A DNA stretch of 34,161 nt from assembly GCA_964529555.1 (NCBI GenBank), contig CAZGWV010000030.1, forward strand, positions 1 through 34,161. Direction: 5' to 3'. The notes below the pieces were generated by a model, which was given only the letters and a program-made list of their open reading frames with translations, was not told the origin of the DNA and searched no databases. The position numbers and the translations under genes were made by a program. Source of the DNA: UBA7672 sp964529555 (GTDB lineage: Bacteria; Pseudomonadota; Alphaproteobacteria; Caulobacterales; Hyphomonadaceae). Shown piece by piece: positions 24,799-33,095 of the stretch (within the stretch, counting starts at the first letter, position 1; each line of letters begins with the position of its first letter).

Positions 24799-25527
24799 CT
24801 ATTCCGCGTGAGTGTGGACCGCGCTGGTGTGCAGGCGTTCGCTGGGCCTGAGCCGGCCCGACAGGTCGATTGCATAGAGCAGGAAGAACCACGCGAAGAA
24901 GAATTCCTGGATCTCGCTGAAGCGGATCGGGATGCCGCCCTGGTCGTCGCCGAAGATCGCGTGGACGATCCACTCCATCACGGGAATCAGCGAGGCGGCG
25001 AGCGCGAGCCACATGGTGCGGCGGCCGGGCCAGAGCTGTGCGGGTACGAATTTCGCGGTCGCGCGACGCGGCCAGTTCCAGCCGAGCGGCGCGAGGAAGC
25101 CGACGACGAGCACCCATGCCTGAACCAGCATGCGCGGCTTCTGGTTGAACCACGGGCTCATATTGTGGAGGTTGGTTTCGGCTTCCTTGTTGCTCGCGAA
25201 GAAGCCCTCGGCCTGCCATCCGAAAAGATACTGGCCCCAGTTCATGTCCTCGCCGAGGAAGTAACCCACGCCAAGACACCACGCGATGAGCCACGGGCGC
25301 AGGCCGGGAAATGCCTTCAGGTCGCGCGTGAAAAGAATGTAGAGGCCGGCGATCAGCGACAGCAGCAGCACAAAGCCGACGGCGTGCTCGAACACGCTGG
25401 TGTCGGAGGAGACCCAGGTGTCGAACGCCTCGGGCCCGGCGTTCCATGCGAGCAGGACCAGTACGGGCGCAAGCAGAGGAGCGGCCCACACGACGAGCAA
25501 ATCGGAAATGCGCGAAGATTGCTGCAT
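24799..25527 (-). CDS. Six-helix membrane protein with LGEDMNWGQ motif
   Basis: This 242-residue inner-membrane protein has about six transmembrane helices (near residues 9-28, 46-66, 76-93, 131-150, 167-187 and 201-220). Between helices 3 and 4 lies LGEDMNWGQYLFGWQAEGFF, then ETNLHNMSPWF. Many bacterial genomes carry an unnamed family with the same E-x-x-W-G-Q...N-L-H-N arrangement, function unknown (from memory). The acidic and histidine residues at the membrane face could be catalytic or bind metal. The ATG at 25527 is used because it places helix 1 at the N-terminus; a frame reaching 25770 is an overlap artefact. It converges with the exported-protein gene. Confidence 0.7.
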   Translation of the reverse strand: MQQSSRISDLLVVWAAPLLAPVLVLLAWNAGPEAFDTWVSSDTSVFEHAVGFVLLLSLIAGLYILFTRDLKAFPGLRPWLIAWCLGVGYFLGEDMNWGQYLFGWQAEGFFASNKEAETNLHNMSPWFNQKPRMLVQAWVLVVGFLAPLGWNWPRRATAKFVPAQLWPGRRTMWLALAASLIPVMEWIVHAIFGDDQGGIPIRFSEIQEFFFAWFFLLYAIDLSGRLRPSERLHTSAVHTHAE

Positions 25528-25618
25528 CGAGCGGCGTCCTGAAGGGAGCGGCCGGTCTGACGCCAGCCTGTCATGTGACATTTCCGTTGATGTGGTGCGA
25601 ACGCGCGGTGAACCAAGC

Positions 25619-25639
25619 GCTGGCGTTCCGCCCGCCAGC
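25619..25639. terminator. Hairpin between membrane-protein and hydratase genes
   Basis: GCTGGCG (25619-25625) and CGCCAGC (25633-25639) pair around a seven-base loop, 67 bp beyond the stop of the leftward hydratase gene and upstream of the membrane-protein gene. There is no T-run. It may be a weak terminator or a dispersed REP-type hairpin. Confidence 0.4.
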
Positions 25640-25705
25640 GAGCGTGGCGCGAACGACACAGTGCGATGCGCCGGATTGCCTCCATGCAACGGAAGCGACG
25701 TTCGC

Positions 25706-26500
25706 TCAGTCCCCGGTGAATTTCGGATCGCGGCCTTCAAGGAACGAAGTGACGCCTTCTGCGTAGTCATCGCTCTGCTGCATCAGGGCGAAGGCTTCGA
25801 GATCGCGGTGGGCCGTCGCCTGAGTGAGGGCGAGGGCGGCGATGTTCACGTCGCGCTTCACCATTTTGAGCGCGGTGGGCGGAAGCGCCGCTGCCGTTCG
25901 CGCGAACTCCGTGGCGCGGGCGAGCGCGCCTCCGTCTTCGGATATGGCATCGGCAAGGCCCCAGCCGAGCGCCGTTTCGGCATTCACCTTCTCGCACAGC
26001 GCGGCGAGGCGCTTGGTGCGGGCGGGACCGACGAGCGCGGTCATGCGCGGGATCGAGCCCCAGCTCATATTCATTCCGCGCGCGACTTCGGGAACATAGA
26101 GCGTCGCCGATTTCGCCATCACGCGCAGGTCGCACGAGACGGCGAGCGCTGCGCCGCCGCCGACGCACCAGCCTTCGATGGCCATGATCGTGACGGCGTC
26201 CACCTTCTCCCATGCCTCGCACATCTCCGGCCCGGCGCGCAGCGAAACGCGGCGCCGGGCGAGGCCTTCGTCCTTCTGGCTGGCGCGCGCGGGGTCCTTC
26301 AGGTCCGCGCCCAGCGAGAAATTGTCGGCGCGGCCGGCCAGGATGACGGCGGACACGTCGGGCCGCGCGTGGAATTGGCGCGCTGCGTCCGTCAGTTGCC
26401 GCATGGCCTCGACGGAGAGGGCGTTGGACTTTGCGCCCCGGTCGAACCGCACCGTGGCGATGCGGTTCTCGATCGTGATGGTGATGAAGCTGTCGGCCAT
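25706..26500 (-). CDS. Enoyl-CoA hydratase/isomerase family protein
   Basis: This 264-residue crotonase-fold enzyme would act on an acyl-CoA in the cytosol. The two oxyanion-hole segments are present: FSLGADL (61-67) and GWCVGGG (110-116). Of the two catalytic glutamates of classical hydratase, the first (GGGCE in rat) is replaced by Ala118, while the second is kept as Glu138 (YVPEVARG). Simple water addition may therefore be impaired, and an isomerase, hydrolase or other crotonase reaction is possible. The ATG at 26500 gives the normal length. It is transcribed leftward away from gap 2, so it is not in an operon with the thiolase across the gap. Confidence 0.85.
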   Translation of the reverse strand: MADSFITITIENRIATVRFDRGAKSNALSVEAMRQLTDAARQFHARPDVSAVILAGRADNFSLGADLKDPARASQKDEGLARRRVSLRAGPEMCEAWEKVDAVTIMAIEGWCVGGGAALAVSCDLRVMAKSATLYVPEVARGMNMSWGSIPRMTALVGPARTKRLAALCEKVNAETALGWGLADAISEDGGALARATEFARTAAALPPTALKMVKRDVNIAALALTQATAHRDLEAFALMQQSDDYAEGVTSFLEGRDPKFTGD

Positions 26501-26557
26501 GCGTGGTGTCCCTCGGGCGTCAAGTATGTGCCGGGAGGTTGGGTGGGCGCTAGGGGC

Positions 26558-26657
26558 NNNNNNNNNNNNNNNNNNNNNNNNNNNNNNNNNNNNNNNNNNN
26601 NNNNNNNNNNNNNNNNNNNNNNNNNNNNNNNNNNNNNNNNNNNNNNNNNNNNNNNNN
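26558..26657. other. Assembly gap (100 N)
   Basis: Exactly 100 N of filler. It lies in the region between divergent hydratase and thiolase genes, so their shared promoter region is missing or incomplete, and additional genes may be lost. Confidence 0.99.
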
Positions 26658-26751
26658 CCCTTCTCCTTACTTTGGGCCTTTCCACCCAGCTTGACGGAAC
26701 GGGGGCCGGGGATGATTGTGCCCCGCACAAATCATTAGAGAGGCTTTCCCC

Positions 26752-27933
26752 ATGAGCGCATCCGATCCTGTGGTCATCGTAGGCATGGCGCGCACGCCGA
26801 TGGGCGCGATGCTGGGCGAACTGGCAAGTTTCTCGGCCAACGATCTGGGCGCGCACGCCATCAAGGCTGCGGTCGCGGAAGCGGGCATCAAGGGCGACGA
26901 TGTCGAGCTTGTCTATATGGGCAACTGCCTTCCGGCGGGACAGGGCCAGGCCCCGGCGCGCCAGGCCGGCATCAAGTCGGGCCTGCCGAAAAGCTCGGAA
27001 GCCACCACGCTCAACAAGATGTGCGGCTCGGGCATGCAGGCGGCGGTGATGGGCCGCGCGGCCATCCTCGCGGGCGACGCCTCGGTGGTTGTCGTGGGCG
27101 GCATGGAAAGCATGACGAACGCGCCCCACCTCGTCGATCTGCGCAAGGGCCACAAATATGGCGCATCCGCGCTGAAGGACCACATGGCGACGGATGGCCT
27201 CGAGGACGCCTATGGCGGCGGCGCTATGGGGAATTTCGCCGACATGATCGCCAAGGAATACCAGTTCACGCGCGAGCAGCAGGACGCCTATGCGCTCGAA
27301 ACGCTGAGCCGCGCGCAGGCTGCCACCAAGGAAGGCCGCTTCAAGCGCGAGATCGCGCCGGTGACGGTCAAAGGCAAGAAGGGCGACGTCACCATCGACA
27401 CGGACGAACTGCCGCGTCAGGCGATGCCGGAGAAAATCCCGACGCTGCGCCCCGCCTTCTCGAAGGACGGTACGGTGACGGCGGCGAACGCCTCGGGCAT
27501 TTCCGATGGCGCAGCCGCGCTCGTGCTGATGAAAGAGTCCGAAGCCAGGAAGCGCGGTCTCAAGCCGCTCGCCAAGATCGTCGCGACCGGCGCGCACAGC
27601 CATGAGCCGGCCTACTTCACCACGGCCCCCGTGCCCGCGATGCAGAAGGCGCTCGACAAGGCCGGCTGGAAAGCTTCCGACGTCGACCTGTGGGAGATCA
27701 ACGAGGCGTTTGCCGTCGTTCCGATGATCGCGATGAAGGAACTCGGCATCGGCCACGACAAGGTCAATGTGAATGGCGGCGCGTGTGCGCTCGGCCACCC
27801 GATCGGCGCTTCGGGCGCGCGTGTCGTGGTCACGCTGATCAATGCGATGGAGCAGAAGGGCGCCAAGAAGGGCGTCGCGGCGCTCTGCATCGGCGGCGGC
27901 GAAGGTATCGCCCTGGCGATCGAGCGGGCCTGA
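26752..27933 (+). CDS. Acetyl-CoA acetyltransferase (thiolase)
   Basis: This 393-residue cytosolic thiolase II condenses two acetyl-CoA to acetoacetyl-CoA, or runs in reverse. The nucleophile Cys91 (NKMCGSGMQA), His349 (ALGHPIGASG) and Cys379 (LCIGGGEG) form the complete active site. The length matches biosynthetic thiolases such as PhaA/AtoB. The start ATG at 26752 follows AGAGG by about nine bases. It is followed at 4 bp by a Rid-family gene. With phaB and phaR 5 kb away it could supply polyhydroxybutyrate synthesis, but a degradative role is equally possible. Confidence 0.92.
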   Translation: MSASDPVVIVGMARTPMGAMLGELASFSANDLGAHAIKAAVAEAGIKGDDVELVYMGNCLPAGQGQAPARQAGIKSGLPKSSEATTLNKMCGSGMQAAVMGRAAILAGDASVVVVGGMESMTNAPHLVDLRKGHKYGASALKDHMATDGLEDAYGGGAMGNFADMIAKEYQFTREQQDAYALETLSRAQAATKEGRFKREIAPVTVKGKKGDVTIDTDELPRQAMPEKIPTLRPAFSKDGTVTAANASGISDGAAALVLMKESEARKRGLKPLAKIVATGAHSHEPAYFTTAPVPAMQKALDKAGWKASDVDLWEINEAFAVVPMIAMKELGIGHDKVNVNGGACALGHPIGASGARVVVTLINAMEQKGAKKGVAALCIGGGEGIALAIERA

Positions 27934-27937
27934 TCGC

Positions 27938-28324
27938 ATGGCTGATGTCGTGAAAGTGCCCAGCGGATCGAAGCTGGGCCTCGGTTTCTCACGCGCCGTG
28001 CGCGTGGGCGACATGGTGTTCGTGTCCGGCTGCGCGCCCATCGCGCCGGATGGCTCGGTGGCTTCGCCCGGTGATGTGGCGGGGCAGACACGGCGCTGTT
28101 TCGAGATCATCGAAGGCGCGCTGGTACAGGCCGGCGCAGACATCAAGCACATCGTCCGCACCCGCGTTTTCCTCACCGACATGACCCGCTGGAAGGAAGC
28201 TGGCGAGGTCCACGGCGAGATCTTCAAGGACATCGAGCCGGCGACATCGTTCCTCGGCACGTCCGCGCTGATCAATCCCGGCTGGCTGGTCGAGGTCGAG
28301 GCCGACGCGGTGGTGACGCGCTGA
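27938..28324 (+). CDS. Rid (YjgF/YER057c/UK114) family protein
   Basis: This 128-residue protein has the trimeric Rid fold pattern: SRAVRVGDMVFVSGCAPIAP, then the QTRRCFEIIEGALVQAGADI helix and the IVRTRVFLTDM strand. In RidA proper, which hydrolyses reactive enamines and imines, an arginine is essential in the P-x-R-x-C-V segment near the C-terminus. Here that segment reads TSALINPGWLVEVEADAVV with no arginine, so a deaminase of the RidA type is doubtful and it is better placed in a different Rid subfamily. It starts 4 bp after the thiolase gene and probably shares its transcript. Confidence 0.85.
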   Translation: MADVVKVPSGSKLGLGFSRAVRVGDMVFVSGCAPIAPDGSVASPGDVAGQTRRCFEIIEGALVQAGADIKHIVRTRVFLTDMTRWKEAGEVHGEIFKDIEPATSFLGTSALINPGWLVEVEADAVVTR

Positions 28325-28325
28325 G

Positions 28326-28835
28326 GTGATCGCGGTTCTGGATGCAGCGTACAGCGACGATGCATCGGCTGCGGCGTGCATAACGGCGGCGGATTGGGAC
28401 GCCGCCGACGCGCTCGGCGAATTCACGCACAGGGATGGCCCGGCTGCCGACTATCAGCCGGGCGAATTCCATCGGCGCGAGATGCCGCTGCTGATCTCCG
28501 TGCTCGGCATGCTGCCGCGCCAGCCGGATATCGTCGTGATCGACGGCTATGTCTGGCTCGGCGTCGAGGATCGCAAGGGCCTCGGCGCGCATCTGCACGC
28601 GGCGCTGGGCGGGACGAGCGCAATCGTGGGCATCGCCAAGACGAAATTCAACGGCGCCAGCTACTGGGCGGCGGACGTGCGGCGCGGATCGAGCGCAAGT
28701 CCGCTCTATGTGACAGCCGCCGGCCTGTCTGTCGAAGACGCAGTGGCCGGCGTGAAGCGCATGCACGGCGCGCACCGTATTCCCGAGCTTGTCGCCCGCG
28801 CTGACCGGCTGGCGCGGCAGGCGATCAAGGCATAG
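28326..28835 (+). CDS. Short endonuclease V-like protein
   Basis: This 169-residue protein looks like endonuclease V, which nicks DNA or RNA next to deaminated adenine (inosine). Three metal-binding positions fit: Asp near residue 6 (AVLDAAY), Glu in FHRREMPLL near residue 52 and Asp in VVIDGYVWLG near residue 73. They are followed by LGAHLHAALGG and VGIAKTKF as in the family. It is about 50 residues shorter than E. coli Nfi, missing the usual N-terminal helix before the first aspartate. The start is GTG at 28326, 1 bp after the Rid gene stop, so it continues that operon. It may be a compact, less studied subfamily. Confidence 0.75.
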   Translation: MIAVLDAAYSDDASAAACITAADWDAADALGEFTHRDGPAADYQPGEFHRREMPLLISVLGMLPRQPDIVVIDGYVWLGVEDRKGLGAHLHAALGGTSAIVGIAKTKFNGASYWAADVRRGSSASPLYVTAAGLSVEDAVAGVKRMHGAHRIPELVARADRLARQAIKA

Positions 28836-28864
28836 GTTGCTGCAAAATTCTGCGGGAGGTCTTC

Positions 28865-29917
28865 ATGCTCAGCTATGACGTTTGCGAGTGCGGGGCGCCG
28901 CTGCAGCGGATCGAGCGGGAGACGCCGCAGCCGAAGGGCGCGGAGGTTGCGCTGCGCGTGATCGCGGCGGGCGTCTGTCATTCCGACCTGCACATCTGGG
29001 ACGGCTATTACGACATTGGCGGCGGGCAGAAGCTGAAGCTGCAGGATCGCGGCGTGAAACTGCCGCTGACGATGGGCCACGAGAATGTCGGCGAGGTTGT
29101 CGCCAAGGGACCGGATGCGAAGGGCGTTTCGGTGGGCGATGTGCGTCTCATCCATCCGTGGATGGGGTGTGGCGAATGCGTGGTGTGCCGGCGCGGGGAG
29201 GAGAATCTCTGCGTGAAGCCGTGCAGCGTCGGCATCCATCGCGGCGGCGGGTTTGCGACGCATCTGCTGGTTCCCCATCCGCGCTACCTGTTCGATATCG
29301 GATCGCTGGCGCCGGAGCGCGCGGCGCCGCTGGCGTGCTCGGGCGTCACGGCCTATGGCGCGCTGAAGAAGGTGAGCGACACGCTCAGCGACGCGCCTGT
29401 GGTGATGATCGGGGCTGGCGGCGTCGGCCTGATGGCGCTGGCGCTGCATCGCAAGATGGGCGGCAAGAGCACGATCGTCGTGGACATCGATCCCGCCAAG
29501 CGTGCGGCGGCAAAGGCGGCGGGCGCTGATGTGGTGATCGACGGCTCGGCCAGGGACGCGCTCGATCAGGTGCGCGCGGCGACGGGCGGCGGCGCGTGGT
29601 CGGTGATCGATTTCGTCGGCGCGGGTGCGACCGTGAAGCTTGGCGTCGATGCGACGATCAAGGGCGGCAAGGTTGTGGTCGTCGGCCTGTTCGGCGGCGA
29701 CGTCACGGTGGCGACGCCCTTCTTCCCGATGAAGGCGCTGACGATCCAGGGCAGCTATGTCGGCAGCCTGCCTGAGATTGCGGAACTTCTGGAACTCGTG
29801 AACCGCAAGGGTGCGCCCGACGTGCCGGTGGCGACACGGCCGCTGGATCAGGTGAATGCGGCGCTCAACGATCTGCGCGATGGCAAGATCATAGGGCGCG
29901 TGGTGGTGACGCCATAG
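28865..29917 (+). CDS. Zinc-dependent alcohol dehydrogenase
   Basis: This 350-residue medium-chain dehydrogenase oxidises an alcohol with NAD(P). Catalytic zinc ligands Cys38 (GVCHSD) and the His72-Glu73 pair (MGHENVGEV) are present, and the structural-zinc cysteines are at 102, 105, 108 and 116 (GCGECVVCRRGEENLC). The Rossmann fold contains GAGGVG near residue 181, followed by an acidic residue (VVDIDP) that favours NAD over NADP. GGGAGG lies just before the ATG. The substrate is unknown. It follows the endonuclease V gene by 29 bp. Confidence 0.92.
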   Translation: MLSYDVCECGAPLQRIERETPQPKGAEVALRVIAAGVCHSDLHIWDGYYDIGGGQKLKLQDRGVKLPLTMGHENVGEVVAKGPDAKGVSVGDVRLIHPWMGCGECVVCRRGEENLCVKPCSVGIHRGGGFATHLLVPHPRYLFDIGSLAPERAAPLACSGVTAYGALKKVSDTLSDAPVVMIGAGGVGLMALALHRKMGGKSTIVVDIDPAKRAAAKAAGADVVIDGSARDALDQVRAATGGGAWSVIDFVGAGATVKLGVDATIKGGKVVVVGLFGGDVTVATPFFPMKALTIQGSYVGSLPEIAELLELVNRKGAPDVPVATRPLDQVNAALNDLRDGKIIGRVVVTP

Positions 29918-29941
29918 GCCGATCTGCGCTAGCATTGGCCG

Positions 29942-31003
29942 ATGGTGACCGTGCTGGACGAGTTCCGCCTGCAGGCGCGCTTCTGCGCTGATTTCGGCTC
30001 GCCTTTCACATCCGAACTCCTGACGCGCGGCGCAGACGATATCGAAGCCGGCGGCATGGTCGCGCGGCTTACCGGGAACTGGCCGGGCCCGCCGCGCGCC
30101 GATGCGGTGTCGTTGCGATGGGCAGGCGCGCTGCACGCTGCGGCTCTGACAAGGCGCGATGAAGCGCTCGCGGCGGAATATCCCGGCTCGCTTGGCGACT
30201 GGTCGATGGCGCGCCTCTGGCCGGCGGCTGTCGCCTTCATGCGGCGCGATGAGGCGTGGGTGCGCGCGTTCATGCGCTCGCCGCCACAGACCAACGAGAC
30301 GGCGCGTTCAACAGGGCTGGCAGCCGGCTTCATGTGGCTGGCGCAGGAATCCCCCGAGCCGTTCCACCTGTTCGAACTCGGCGCCAGCGCGGGTCTCAAT
30401 CTCAACTGGGATCGCTTCGCCTATTCCTATCCGGCGTGGGGCAGGGCTGGCGTGGGCGGGCCGTTCATTCCAACCGAGGTGAGGGGCGCGGCCCTGCCGC
30501 ACTGGCGCAGCATCGCCATCGCCTCGCGCGCGGCCTGCGACCAGAACCCGCTTGACGCTTCGAATGCCGATGATCGCCTGCGTCTGCACGCCTATGTCTG
30601 GGCCGATCAGCCGGCGCGCCTGGAGCGCCTGAACGAAGCGCTGCAGCTGGCGCAAACAACCGGCGTGCGCGTGGAGAAGGCGGACGCCGCCGCGTGGACA
30701 CGCAGCACGCTGGCCGGCGAACTGCCGCCGGGCACGAGCGTGATCTATCATTCCGTTTTCCTGCAATATCCGCCGCGTGACGTGCGCGAGGCGATTATCG
30801 GCGCCATCGCGGCCGCCGGCGCGCGGACGTCTCCGGGCCGGCGGCTGGCGTGGCTCAGTTTCGAGCCCGAGAGCATTGTCGGCGGCCCGCACGGGTCCGC
30901 GCGCTACGTGCTGCACGCGGCGGTGTGGGATGAAGGCAGGCGGCGTGACACGACGCTCGCCGAGGTCGATCCGCACGGGCGGCATATGACCTGGCTGGTC
31001 TAG
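29942..31003 (+). CDS. DUF2332 family protein
   Basis: This 353-residue soluble protein matches DUF2332 in length and pattern. The N-terminus with FRLQARFCADFGSPFTSELL is followed by HLFELGASAGLNLNWDRFAY near residues 140-159. That segment resembles the nucleotide-binding loop of SAM methyltransferases (ELGASAGLN). A later VIYHSVFLQY and a C-terminal HGRHMTWL end also fit. No biochemical function is established. The ATG at 29942 lies 24 bp after the dehydrogenase stop, so it may close that operon. Confidence 0.83.
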   Translation: MVTVLDEFRLQARFCADFGSPFTSELLTRGADDIEAGGMVARLTGNWPGPPRADAVSLRWAGALHAAALTRRDEALAAEYPGSLGDWSMARLWPAAVAFMRRDEAWVRAFMRSPPQTNETARSTGLAAGFMWLAQESPEPFHLFELGASAGLNLNWDRFAYSYPAWGRAGVGGPFIPTEVRGAALPHWRSIAIASRAACDQNPLDASNADDRLRLHAYVWADQPARLERLNEALQLAQTTGVRVEKADAAAWTRSTLAGELPPGTSVIYHSVFLQYPPRDVREAIIGAIAAAGARTSPGRRLAWLSFEPESIVGGPHGSARYVLHAAVWDEGRRRDTTLAEVDPHGRHMTWLV

Positions 31004-31020
31004 CCAGCCGATCCGTTAAC

Positions 31021-31296
31021 TCAGGCGCAGGTGATGGTGCTGGGGCGCAGCGGCGTGCGGGCTTCCGGCTGCTGGTAGGCGCGGCGGATATCCGCCGGCG
31101 CCACGACAGCGGGGGCTGCTTGCCCGAGGATATGCGCGCCGAAGGTGGGCGCGAACCATTTTGGGGCAGCGTGGCTGGCGCGGGTCTGCTCGGTGCGCTG
31201 CGCGTCGCGTCGCTCGCTTTCCGCAGCGCGCCGGTCTTCGAACCGCTGGCGGCGGTCCTCATTCCGAAACACGTAAGGTGCGGGTTCGACACGCAT
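31021..31296 (-). CDS. Small hypothetical protein
   Basis: This 91-residue protein has a basic, charged N-terminal half (PYVFRNEDRRQRFEDRRAAE) and a Pro/Ala-rich C-terminal half, with no hydrophobic segment and no family I can name. Support is modest: the frame is open, the composition is plausible and it fits between the convergent DUF2332 gene and phaR. The ATG at 31296 has no obvious Shine-Dalgarno sequence. It could be spurious. Confidence 0.45.
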   Translation of the reverse strand: MRVEPAPYVFRNEDRRQRFEDRRAAESERRDAQRTEQTRASHAAPKWFAPTFGAHILGQAAPAVVAPADIRRAYQQPEARTPLRPSTITCA

Positions 31297-31399
31297 GCAG
31301 GATTAACTGCAAGCGATGCGCCGCGTTGCATCCGCGATGATTAAATCGTCGGGAGGATGGTTAACTGCGGAGCTGGAGCAGGGCCCCGCCGGGCGCGCC

Positions 31400-32095
31400 T
31401 TACTGGGGCTTGTCCTTGTCGCCCGGCGTGTAGCTGCCGGTCGCGATCTGGGCGAGCTGCTTCTGCATGTCGAGCATCTGCTGCTGCAGCGCGCGGATCG
31501 CATCGACGCCGGTGGGTGGGGAGGATGCCGCAGGCTTTGCTGCGCTTTCGTCGGCGCGTGGGGACGCGGCTGCGCCCGGCATCCCCGGCATCCCCGGAAC
31601 CCCCTGGCCGCCCTGCACGAACGGCGTGAAGAACTTCATGGTGTCTTCGAACATCGCCATGTTCTTGCGGATCTGCTCCTCGAACGCCTTCGCCTTGTCC
31701 TCGCCGACAGCGGTGTTCATGTAGTCGCGCCACTTGTCCTGCTGCTGGTTGAACGTCTTCATCGACAGTTCGAGATAGGCGGGCAGCATGGTCTGGAAGT
31801 TGTCGCCGTAGAACTGGATCAGCTGGCGCAGGAAGGAGACGGGCAGCACGCCTTCCTTCTTGTTCTCCTGCTCGAAGATGATCTGGGCGAGCACGGCGCG
31901 GGTCAGGTCCTCGCCCGATTTTGCGTCCTGGACGATGAAGTCCTTTCCCTGGCGCGTGAGTTCCGAGAGGTGTTCCAGGGTTACGTACGCGGAAGCCGAC
32001 GTGTCGTAGAGACGCCGGTTCGCGTATTTCTTGATGACGATCTTCTCGTGGGCGCCATTCTTGTCATGGCCATTTGGCCCGTTCGATTGCGTCAA
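31400..32095 (-). CDS. phaR: Polyhydroxyalkanoate synthesis repressor PhaR
   Basis: This 231-residue DNA-binding regulator senses polyhydroxybutyrate and represses phasin and other pha genes. The N-terminal PHB/PHA accumulation domain is clear: IVIKKYANRRLYDTSASAYV, TLEHLSELTRQGKDFIVQDA and LTRAVLAQIIFEQE. Two related C-terminal repeats follow (LPVSFLRQLIQFYGDNFQTM), then a Gly/Met/Pro-rich linker and a short coiled segment (IRALQQQMLDMQKQLAQIA). The length is usual for alphaproteobacteria. It is divergent from phaB, sharing a 238-bp region that contains a TGC-rich direct repeat. Confidence 0.95.
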   Translation of the reverse strand: MTQSNGPNGHDKNGAHEKIVIKKYANRRLYDTSASAYVTLEHLSELTRQGKDFIVQDAKSGEDLTRAVLAQIIFEQENKKEGVLPVSFLRQLIQFYGDNFQTMLPAYLELSMKTFNQQQDKWRDYMNTAVGEDKAKAFEEQIRKNMAMFEDTMKFFTPFVQGGQGVPGMPGMPGAAASPRADESAAKPAASSPPTGVDAIRALQQQMLDMQKQLAQIATGSYTPGDKDKPQ

Positions 32096-32225
32096 GTGTG
32101 TCTCCCGTCAGGCGGTCCTTGCCGGCGGGGTTTGCGCGCCCCTTCGCCTGGCGGACCAGCTCATTAATTCCCGTACAGATCGTCATGTAGCACGAACTTT
32201 ACGCAACTGCACACACCCTTCCGCG

Positions 32226-32245
32226 TGCGCAGCATGTGCGCAGCA
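32226..32245. promoter_or_regulatory. TGC-rich direct repeat, candidate PhaR operator
   Basis: TGCGCAGCA occurs at 32226-32234 and again at 32237-32245, a period of 11 bp or about one helical turn. It lies between divergent phaR and phaB. PhaR proteins are known to bind TGC-rich sequences, so this is a plausible autoregulatory and phaB-control site. Binding is inferred. Confidence 0.5.
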
Positions 32246-32333
32246 AAATTCTCTGCGGCGGCTGCTTTGGGAGAGCGCCCGTTAGTAAATCTGCTATAGC
32301 GATCACTAGCGCGTGAATGGCAGGGAGACGGCA

Positions 32334-33059
32334 ATGACGAAGGTGGCGCTGGTGACGGGGGGAACCCGCGGTATCGGCCGGGCGATCACGGAACGGCTGG
32401 TGAAGGACGGCTTCACGGTGGCCGCCAACTATGCCGGGAACGACGAAGCCGCCGCCAGGTGCGCCGACGAGCTGGGCATCAAGGCCTACAAATGGGATGT
32501 CGGCGATTACGACGCCTGTGCCGGCGGGATCGCGAAGATCTCCGAGGAACTCGGCCCGATCGACGTCCTGGTTAACAATGCCGGCGTCACGCGCGACGCC
32601 ACACTGCACAAGATGACCCGCCAGCAGTGGGACGATGTCATCCGCATCGACCTCACCTCGGCCTTCAACCTCTGCCGCCTCACCATCGAGGGGATGCGCG
32701 AGCGCAATTTCGGCCGCATCGTCAACATCTCCTCGATCAACGGCCAGAAGGGGCAGGTGGGGCAGGTGAACTATTCCGCCGCCAAGGCCGGCCTGATCGG
32801 CTTCACCAAGGCGCTGGCGCAGGAAAACGCCAAGAAGGGCATCACCGTGAACGTGATCTGCCCCGGCTATATCGACACGGAGATGGTCCAGGCGGTGCCG
32901 CCCAAGGTTCTCGAGAGCATCATCGCGACGATTCCCGTGGGGCGGCTTGGTTCTGCGAACGAGATCGCGGGCTGCGTCTCGTTCCTCGCGGGCGGCGACT
33001 CGGCATTCATCACCGGGGCGACTCTCACGGCCAATGGCGGCCAGTACATCGCGGGCTAG
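32334..33059 (+). CDS. phaB: Acetoacetyl-CoA reductase PhaB
   Basis: This 241-residue short-chain dehydrogenase reduces acetoacetyl-CoA to (R)-3-hydroxybutyryl-CoA with NADPH, the second step of polyhydroxybutyrate synthesis. TGGTRGIG (8-15) binds the cofactor, NNAG is at 81-84, and the catalytic residues are Ser134 (NISSINGQKGQ), Tyr147 and Lys151 (YSAAK). The substrate-region motif SSINGQKGQVGQVNYSAAKA is diagnostic for PhaB over FabG. The ATG at 32334 follows AGGGAG by six bases. It is divergent from phaR. PHA synthase (phaC) is not in the window. Confidence 0.94.
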   Translation: MTKVALVTGGTRGIGRAITERLVKDGFTVAANYAGNDEAAARCADELGIKAYKWDVGDYDACAGGIAKISEELGPIDVLVNNAGVTRDATLHKMTRQQWDDVIRIDLTSAFNLCRLTIEGMRERNFGRIVNISSINGQKGQVGQVNYSAAKAGLIGFTKALAQENAKKGITVNVICPGYIDTEMVQAVPPKVLESIIATIPVGRLGSANEIAGCVSFLAGGDSAFITGATLTANGGQYIAG

Positions 33060-33095
33060 CGCCGTGGGGGCGACGCCTGCCGGAAGCGGGATTGG

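Noticed and set aside
21395..26657. The two N runs as biological features such as repeat arrays or insertion sites
   Set aside because: Both are exactly 100 N, the standard scaffold filler; nothing can be inferred about their content.
26392..28365. 657-codon minus-strand open frame spanning gap 2 and the thiolase
   Set aside because: It runs through 100 N and antisense to thiolase and Rid genes; it is an artefact.
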